From the NCBI RefSeq assembly GCF_024347195.1, contig NZ_AP025281.1:1798001-1862000 (forward strand): DNA of 64,000 bases. The letters run 5' to 3'. Shown in pieces: positions 22,101 to 31,100 of the stretch; the stretch's first letter is position 1, and each line of letters starts with the position of its first letter. The notes beneath the pieces are model-generated. The model was not told where the DNA came from, did no database searches, and saw nothing but the letters and a program-made list of their open reading frames with translations. Position numbers and translations under genes: made by a program. The DNA comes from Aliamphritea hakodatensis (GTDB lineage Bacteria > Pseudomonadota > Gammaproteobacteria > Pseudomonadales > Balneatricaceae).

Positions 22101-25100
22101 GGCAGCGGGTGTGATCAATGACGAAGATAAAGACACCCCGGATGATAAGCTGGGCGATCAGCCAACGGTCTCCATCGCAGCACTGGATGGCAGTGCGGTA
22201 GAAGGCGGCAGCGGCACCGATAACCAACTGACGTTCCAGGTCAGCCAGAGCAATGAAAGCAACGTTGATACCGACGTTGTGGTGACGCTGGATCTGGGCA
22301 GCGTTGAAGCGGCAGACCTGTCCGCCAGTGTCAGCTACACGTTGGCAGACGGCAGCCCGGCGACCACCACGGTGGGCGATCTGGTGAACGGCCTGGCCAT
22401 TACGATCCCGGCCAACAGCAGCTATGCCCCGGTGTTCACCCTGACGGCGCTGGACGATGACATCTATGAAGTCAGTGAAAGTCTGAGCATGAACCTGGCG
22501 CTGGCCGCCGGTGAAACAGATGCTGTACTGGGCACCGCCACGGCAGCGGGTGTGATCAATGACGAAGATAAAGACACCCCGGATGATAAGCTGGGCGATC
22601 AGCCAACGGTCTCCATCGCAGCACTGGATGGCAGTGCGGTAGAAGGCGGCAGCGGCACCGATAACCAACTGACGTTCCAGGTCAGCCAGAGCAACGAAAG
22701 CAACGTTGATACAGATGTCGTCGTGACGCTGGATCTGGGCAGCGTTGAAGCGGCAGACCTGTCCGCCAGTGTCAGCTACACGCTGGCAGACGGCAGCCCG
22801 GCGACCACCACGGTGGGCGACCTGGTGAACGGCCTGGCCATTACGATCCCGGCCAACAGCAGCTATGCCCCGGTGTTCACCCTGACGGCGCTGGACGATG
22901 ACATCTATGAAGTCAGTGAAAGTCTGAGCATGAACCTGGCGCTGGCCGCCGGTGAAACAGATGCTGTACTGGGCACCGCCACGGCAGCGGGTGTGATCAA
23001 TGACGAAGATAAAGACACCCCGGATGATAAGCTGGGCGATCAGCCAACGGTCTCCATCGCAGCACTGGATGGCAGTGCGGTAGAAGGCGGCAGCGGCACC
23101 GATAACCAACTGACGTTCCAGGTCAGCCAGAGCAACGAAAGCAACGTTGATACAGATGTCGTCGTGACGCTGGATCTGGGCAGCGTTGAAGCGGCAGACC
23201 TGTCCGCCAGTGTCAGCTACACGCTGGCAGACGGCAGCCCGGCGACCACCACGGTGGGCGACCTGGTGAACGGCCTGGCCATTACGATCCCGGCCAACAG
23301 CAGCTATGCCCCGGTGTTCACCCTGACGGCGCTGGACGATGACATCTATGAAGTCAGTGAAAGTCTGAGCATGAACCTGGCGCTGGCCGCCGGTGAAACA
23401 GATGCTGTACTGGGCACCGCCACGGCAGCGGGTGTGATCAGTGACGAAGATAAAGACACCCCGGATGATAAGCTGGGCGATCAGCCAACGGTCTCCATCG
23501 CAGCACTGGATGGCAGTGCGGTAGAAGGCGGCAGCGGCACCGATAACCAACTGACGTTCCAGGTCAGCCAGAGCAACGAAAGCAACGTTGATACAGATGT
23601 CGTCGTGACGCTGGATCTGGGCAGCGTTGAAGCGGCAGACCTGTCCGCCAGTGTCAGCTACACGCTGGCAGACGGCAGCCCGGCGACCACCACGGTGGGC
23701 GATCTGGTGAACGGCCTGGCCATTACGATCCCGGCCAACAGCAGCTATGCCCCGGTGTTCACCCTGACGGCGCTGGACGATGACATCTATGAAGTCAGTG
23801 AAAGTCTGAGCATGAACCTGGCGCTGGCCGCCGGTGAAACAGATGCTGTACTGGGCACCGCCACGGCAGCGGGTGTGATCAATGACGAAGATAAAGACAC
23901 CCCGGATGATAAGCTGGGCGATCAGCCAACGGTCTCCATCGCAGCACTGGATGGCAGTGCGGTAGAAGGCGGCAGTGGCACCGATAACCAACTGACGTTC
24001 CAGGTCAGCCAGAGCAACGAAAGCAACGTTGATACAGATGTCGTCGTGACGCTGGATCTGGGCAGCGTTGAAGCGGCAGACCTGTCCGCCAGTGTCAGCT
24101 ACACGCTGGCAGACGGCAGCCCGGCGACCACCACGGTGGGCGACCTGGTGAACGGCCTGGCCATTACGATCCCGGCCAACAGCAGCTATGCCCCGGTGTT
24201 CACCCTGACGGCGCTGGACGATGATATCTATGAAGTCAGTGAAAGTCTGAGCATGAACCTGGCGCTGGCCGCCGGTGAAACAGATGCTGTACTGGGCACC
24301 GCCACGGCAGCGGGTGTGATCAATGACGAAGATAAAGACACCCCGGATGATAAGCTGGGCGATCAGCCAACGGTCTCCATCGCAGCACTGGATGGCAGTG
24401 CGGTAGAAGGCGGCAGTGGCACCGATAACCAACTGACGTTCCAGGTCAGCCAGACGAACGAAAGCAACGTTGATACAGATGTCGTCGTGACGCTGGATCT
24501 GGGCAGCGTTGAAGCGGCGGACCTGTCCGCCAGTGTCAGCTACACGCTGGCAGACGGCAGCCCGGCGACCACCACGGTGGGCGACCTGGTGAACGGCCTG
24601 GCCATTACGATCCCGGCCAACAGCAGCTATGCCCCGGTGTTCACCCTGACGGCGCTGGACGATGACATCTATGAAGTCAGTGAAAGTCTGAGCATGAACC
24701 TGGCGCTGGCCGCCGGTGAAACAGATGCTGTACTGGGCACCGCCACGGCAGCGGGTGTGATCAGTGACGAAGATAAAGACACCCCGGATGATAAGCTGGG
24801 CGATCAGCCAACGGTCTCCATCGCAGCACTGGATGGCAGTGCGGTAGAAGGCGGCAGTGGCACCGATAACCAACTGACGTTCCAGGTCAGCCAGACGAAC
24901 GAAAGCAACGTTGATACCGACGTTGTGGTGACGCTGGATCTGGGCAGCGTTGAAGCGGCAGACCTGTCCGCCAGTGTCAGCTATACGCTGGCAGACGGCA
25001 GCCCGGCGACCACCACGGTGGGCGACCTGGTGAACGGCCTGGCCATTACGATCCCGGCCAACAGCAGCTATGCCCCGGTGTTCACCCTGACGGCGCTGGA

Positions 25101-28100
25101 CGATGACATCTATGAAGTCAGTGAAAGTCTGAGCATGAACCTGGCGCTGGCCGCCGGTGAAACAGATGCTGTACTGGGCACCGCCACGGCAGCGGGTGTG
25201 ATCGTTGATAATGATTCCACTACGGTCTCCATCGCAGCACTGGATGGCAGTGCGGTAGAAGGCGGCAGTGGCACCGATAACCAACTGACGTTCCAGGTCA
25301 GCCAGACGAACGAAAGCAACGTTGATACCGACGTTGTGGTGACGCTGGATCTGGGCAGCGTTGAAGCGGCGGACCTGTCCGCCAGTGTCAGCTATACGCT
25401 GGCAGACGGCAGCCCGGCGACCACCACGGTGGGCGACCTGGTGAACGGCCTGGCCATTACGATCCCGGCCAACAGCAGCTATGCCCCGGTGTTCACCCTG
25501 ACGGCGCTGGACGATGATATCTATGAAGTCAGTGAAAGTCTGAGCATGAACCTGGCGCTGGCCGCCGGTGAAACAGATGCTGTACTGGGCACCGCCACGG
25601 CAGCGGGTGTGATCAGTGACGAAGATAAAGACACCCCGGATGATAAGCTGGGCGATCAGCCAACGGTCTCCATCGCAGCACTGGATGGCAGTGCGGTAGA
25701 AGGCGGCAGTGGCACCGATAACCAACTGACGTTCCAGGTCAGCCAGAGCAACGAAAGCAACGTTGATACCGACGTTGTGGTGACGCTGGATCTGGGCAGC
25801 GTTGAAGCGGCGGACCTGTCCGCCAGTGTCAGCTACACGCTGGCAGACGGCAGCCCGGCGACCACCACGGTGGGCGACCTGGTGAACGGCCTGGCCATTA
25901 CGATCCCGGCCAACAGCAGCTATGCCCCGGTGTTCACCCTGACGGCGCTGGACGATGACATCTATGAAGTCAGTGAAAGTCTGAGCATGAACCTGGCGCT
26001 GGCCGCCGGTGAAACAGATGCTGTACTGGGCACCGCCACGGCAGCGGGTGTGATCAATGACGAAGATAAAGACACCCCGGATGATAAGCTGGGCGATCAG
26101 CCAACGGTCTCCATCGCAGCACTGGATGGCAGTGCGGTAGAAGGCGGCAGCGGCACCGATAACCAACTGACGTTCCAGGTCAGCCAGAGCAACGAAAGCA
26201 ACGTTGATACAGATGTCGTCGTGACGCTGGATCTGGGCAGCGTTGAAGCGGCAGACCTGTCCGCCAGTGTCAGCTACACGCTGGCAGACGGCAGCCCGGC
26301 GACCACCACGGTGGGCGACCTGGTGAACGGCCTGGCCATTACGATCCCGGCCAACAGCAGCTATGCCCCGGTGTTCACCCTGACGGCGCTGGACGATGAC
26401 ATCTATGAAGTCAGTGAAAGTCTGAGCATGAACCTGGCGCTGGCCGCCGGTGAAACAGATGCTGTACTGGGCACCGCCACGGCAGCGGGTGTGATCAATG
26501 ACGAAGATAAAGACACCCCGGATGATAAGCTGGGCGATCAGCCAACGGTCTCCATCGCAGCACTGGATGGCAGTGCGGTAGAAGGCGGCAGCGGCACCGA
26601 TAACCAACTGACGTTCCAGGTCAGCCAGAGCAATGAAAGCAACGTTGATACCGACGTTGTGGTGACGCTGGATCTGGGCAGCGTTGAAGCGGCAGACCTG
26701 TCCGCCAGTGTCAGCTACACGTTGGCAGACGGCAGCCCGGCGACCACCACGGTGGGCGATCTGGTGAACGGCCTGGCCATTACGATCCCGGCCAACAGCA
26801 GCTATGCCCCGGTGTTCACCCTGACGGCGCTGGACGATGACATCTATGAAGTCAGTGAAAGTCTGAGCATGAACCTGGCGCTGGCCGCCGGTGAAACAGA
26901 TGCTGTACTGGGCACCGCCACGGCAGCGGGTGTGATCAATGACGAAGATAAAGACACCCCGGATGATAAGCTGGGCGATCAGCCAACGGTCTCCATCGCA
27001 GCACTGGATGGCAGTGCGGTAGAAGGCGGCAGCGGCACCGATAACCAACTGACGTTCCAGGTCAGCCAGAGCAACGAAAGCAACGTTGATACAGATGTCG
27101 TCGTGACGCTGGATCTGGGCAGCGTTGAAGCGGCAGACCTGTCCGCCAGTGTCAGCTACACGCTGGCAGACGGCAGCCCGGCGACCACCACGGTGGGCGA
27201 CCTGGTGAACGGCCTGGCCATTACGATCCCGGCCAACAGCAGCTATGCCCCGGTGTTCACCCTGACGGCGCTGGACGATGACATCTATGAAGTCAGTGAA
27301 AGTCTGAGCATGAACCTGGCGCTGGCCGCCGGTGAAACAGATGCTGTACTGGGCACCGCCACGGCAGCGGGTGTGATCAATGACGAAGATAAAGACACCC
27401 CGGATGATAAGCTGGGCGATCAGCCAACGGTCTCCATCGCAGCACTGGATGGCAGTGCGGTAGAAGGCGGCAGCGGCACCGATAACCAACTGACGTTCCA
27501 GGTCAGCCAGACGAACGAAAGCAACGTTGATACCGACGTTGTGGTGACGCTGGATCTGGGCAGCGTTGAAGCGGCAGACCTGTCCGCCAGTGTCAGCTAC
27601 ACGTTGGCAGACGGCAGCCCGGCGACCACCACGGTGGGCGACCTGGTGAACGGCCTGGCCATTACGATCCCGGCCAACAGCAGCTATGCCCCGGTGTTCA
27701 CCCTGACGGCGCTGGACGATGACATCTATGAAGTCAGTGAAAGTCTGAGCATGAACCTGGCGCTGGCCGCCGGTGAAACAGATGCTGTACTGGGCACCGC
27801 CACGGCAGCGGGTGTGATCAATGACGAAGATAAAGACACCCCGGATGATAAGCTGGGCGATCAGCCAACGGTCTCCATCGCAGCACTGGATGGCAGTGCG
27901 GTAGAAGGCGGCAGCGGCACCGATAACCAACTGACGTTCCAGGTCAGCCAGAGCAATGAAAGCAACGTTGATACCGACGTTGTGGTGACGCTGGATCTGG
28001 GCAGCGTTGAAGCGGCAGACCTGTCCGCCAGTGTCAGCTACACGTTGGCAGACGGCAGCCCGGCGACCACCACAGTGGGCGATCTGGTGAACGGCCTGGC

Positions 28101-31100
28101 CATTACGATCCCGGCCAACAGCAGCTATGCCCCGGTGTTCACCCTGACGGCGCTGGACGATGACATCTATGAAGTCAGTGAAAGTCTGAGCATGAACCTG
28201 GCGCTGGCCGCCGGTGAAACAGATGCTGTACTGGGCACCGCCACGGCAGCGGGTGTTATTGTTGACAATGATTCACGCCCGGTTGCTGCGGATAGCCAAG
28301 TTGCTACTCTTGAAGATACTACTAAGGTCTTTTCTGCAAGTGACTTTGGTTTCTCTGATGCGGATGCAGGTGATTCTCTTCAGTCAGTTCGCATTGACAG
28401 CTACGATGCATTAGCATTGGGTACCCTGAAGTTTGACGGTAATGAAGTTACAGCTCCGCTGGTTATTTCGGTTGCTGATCTTCAGGCCGGTAAACTGACG
28501 TTTGAGCCTGAACTTAATGATTCCGGTGTCGATGGTTATGGCGGTACCGACGTTGGAGATCAGGAAGCAACATACGCTACTTTCGAGTTTAGCGTCAGTG
28601 ACGGTACAAACTGGAGCACTGCGCCAGCAACAATGCAGATTGATGTTACACCTGATGCTGATGCGCCGAATGTTGCTACTAACGCTATCATTGACGGCAG
28701 CAATAATCCGATCAGTGGTCAGATTGTGGTACCAAGTGGTAATGGTCTCGAGAAAACTGTTTATACCAACTACGGTTCGGGGCAGTTAATTAACAGTAAT
28801 GCTCTGGAAGGGATCACCGACGGACTCAGTGGTGGTTCAACTACGGTTGAAACACAACCCTATCGTGACGGTGGTAACGGTCCGACTAATGTTGCTTCCC
28901 GCTCTATTGAAGTTACCAAAGGATTGATTTATCTGGAAGCGGGTACCCAGATTTCCTTCAATGGTTATGCTGATGATTCGGTACGGATTGAACTTGGCGG
29001 TAACACCCTGCTAAGCAGCACAGGTGATGCTTACGGGTCGTACAACACTGCGTCAGCAGGGTCAAATGGTGCTGGTGCGGGTACATTTACTACCAGTGGA
29101 ACATTTACCGCGCCAGCCAGTGGTTACTATACTTTGGAAACCTATGTATATAACCACTCTGGCCCTGGTGATATGTCTATCAACGTTACAGTACAGAAGC
29201 CGGGTGAGTCTGCGACTACAACACCGCTGAATACTGCTAACCATCAGATTTATACAGATATAAATCAGGTAGACAGTAATAATGGTCAGCATTCCGAGTT
29301 CCAGTTACAGCCAGGCAGTGACGGTGGTCACTATCCGGTTGAACTGAATGTTGGCTATGAAGACAGTCCGATTAAGTTGACGGGTATTACCCGAAGCCTG
29401 GTTGATACCGACGGATCAGAACAGTTGGGAACTGCTGTTGGAGCTGATGCTGCTGACGCAAGTGACAACCCAGGACAGGTGGTTATTTCTGATATACCTG
29501 TCGGTTCAAGTCTGACAGATGGTACCAATACCTTTACAGCAACTGCTGGCAATACTTCCGTGGATGTTAGCAGCTGGAATCTGAGTAACCTGTTTTATGA
29601 AGGTAATGCGGATGATCAGGACAGTGACAGTGAAATTCATTCACTGACAGTTACTGCTAACAGTATTGAAATTGTTGATGGTGTGGTTGTAGATACTGCT
29701 TCTACTCAGACTACGCTGGACATCCGTGTCATTGATACAGCTCCGCTTGCCAATGCTGTAAGTTCCAGCCTGAGCGAAGATGATGCCAGTGCAACGGGTA
29801 ATGTTGTCTCTGCTGCAACGCTTAAAGAAGATACCGTTACCGTAGAAGGTGTTCAGTCAGGCACACCAGGTGGAAATGTCAGCGGTGGTGTTGGCACGGC
29901 TATATCCGGAACCTACGGTTCTCTGACATTAAATGCTAATGGTAGCTATACCTACGTACCTAATGGTGCTGCAGCGCCAGGCGCAAACGTGTCGGATGTA
30001 TTCACCTATACTATTGTGGATTCTGACGGCGATCGTTCGACCGCTACAATTACTTTGAATATAACAGGAACAGATGCTGCACCTGCTATAGCGTCCGTTG
30101 ATCCTGTAAGTCTTAATGAAGAAGGCTTAGCGGAAGGTTCAAACAGCTCTTCAGGCAGTGTTTATAACGGTACTTATGATGCTTCAGATGCTGAGGGGGC
30201 TTCTTTAACTGCTACCTTATCTGTACCGACAGGAGTCAGTCTGACTTCAGACGGTGAAGCTGTAAGTTTTGTGCTTCAGGATAATGGGAAAACGTTGTTA
30301 GGTTATACAGGGAATGATCCGGCAGATGCTGATTCTCAGGTTATCAGACTTGAAGTAACGGATAATGGCACCTATACAACGACTCTCTTAAAACCTGTTG
30401 ACCATAGTGCTCAGGGTAAAGATTCAATAGCGTTTGATGTTGGTCTGACAGTCAGTGACGGTACTTTGCAAACAACTGCAAACATTCCTGTTACTATCGT
30501 TGATGACCAGCCTAGCTCTGCTCAGTCTGTGGGTTATGTGAGTCCGTCTGAAACATATACAACTAACCTTGTATTTGTTCTTGACCGTTCTGGCAGCATG
30601 GGAACAACCCGTCTAAATACAGCTAAAAATGCGATCAGAGAGCTATTTGATGCCTATGACGATATAGGTAACGTCAATATATTGCTGGTCAGCTTTGCTA
30701 ACAACTCTACAAACCATGGTTGGTTTAGCAATGCTTCTGATCTGCAGGATGAATTAGATGATATAAGTTCCAACGGTAGTACTAATTATCAGGCCGGTAT
30801 AACCAGGGCGCTTAATGCGGTTGATTTCGATCTGAGTGATCCTGATGACTTAGCTTCCAGCGTGCCTTCCTCAAATCAGACGCTGGCGTATTTCCTGAGT
30901 GATGGAGATCCAAACGCAGGTGATCTTGATAATGTGTTTAACCGTTGGGATGGTTATGTTGATAATCATGTCGATAAGGTTTACGCCTATGGAGTAGATA
31001 GCAATGTTAGCCTGACAGGCAATGGACAAGGCAGTCTCAACCAGGTTGCATCCGCCGATCCTAATGGTGTTTCGAAAGTTGTTGCTCAGTCGGATCTTGT

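Larger units (their letters stand above)
7282..28260 (+). repeat. Array of 48 tandem ~441-bp repeats in the adhesin gene
   Basis: A 441-bp (147-codon) period runs from 7282 to 28260. Phase points at the linker GAT codon lie at 7723, 8164, 8605, 9046, 9487, 9928 and 10369, each 441 apart. From 7723 to the array end there are exactly 47 periods once five linkers shortened by 30 bp are allowed for, plus one unit before. Two families occur: four type-A units (VEGVDNAIRFEVSQDN) and 44 type-B units (VEGGSGTDNQLTFQVSQ). Both end in a Calx-beta-like motif (DDxIYExSE) and an acidic linker (NDEDKDTPDDKLGDQP). Order: A, B, A, A, A, then 43 B. Copy number depends on correct assembly. Confidence 0.92.

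Noticed and set aside
8293..27930. Minus-strand open frame of 6,545 codons as a protein-coding gene
   Set aside because: It is the reverse shadow of the tandem repeats; the period is a multiple of three, so stops are absent by propagation. Its translation matches no known family, and the plus strand clearly encodes a domain-structured adhesin with adjacent secretion genes.
7282..28260. Tandem repeats considered as a CRISPR or satellite array
   Set aside because: The units are 441 bp, in frame and coding, with no short direct repeats alternating with unique spacers.
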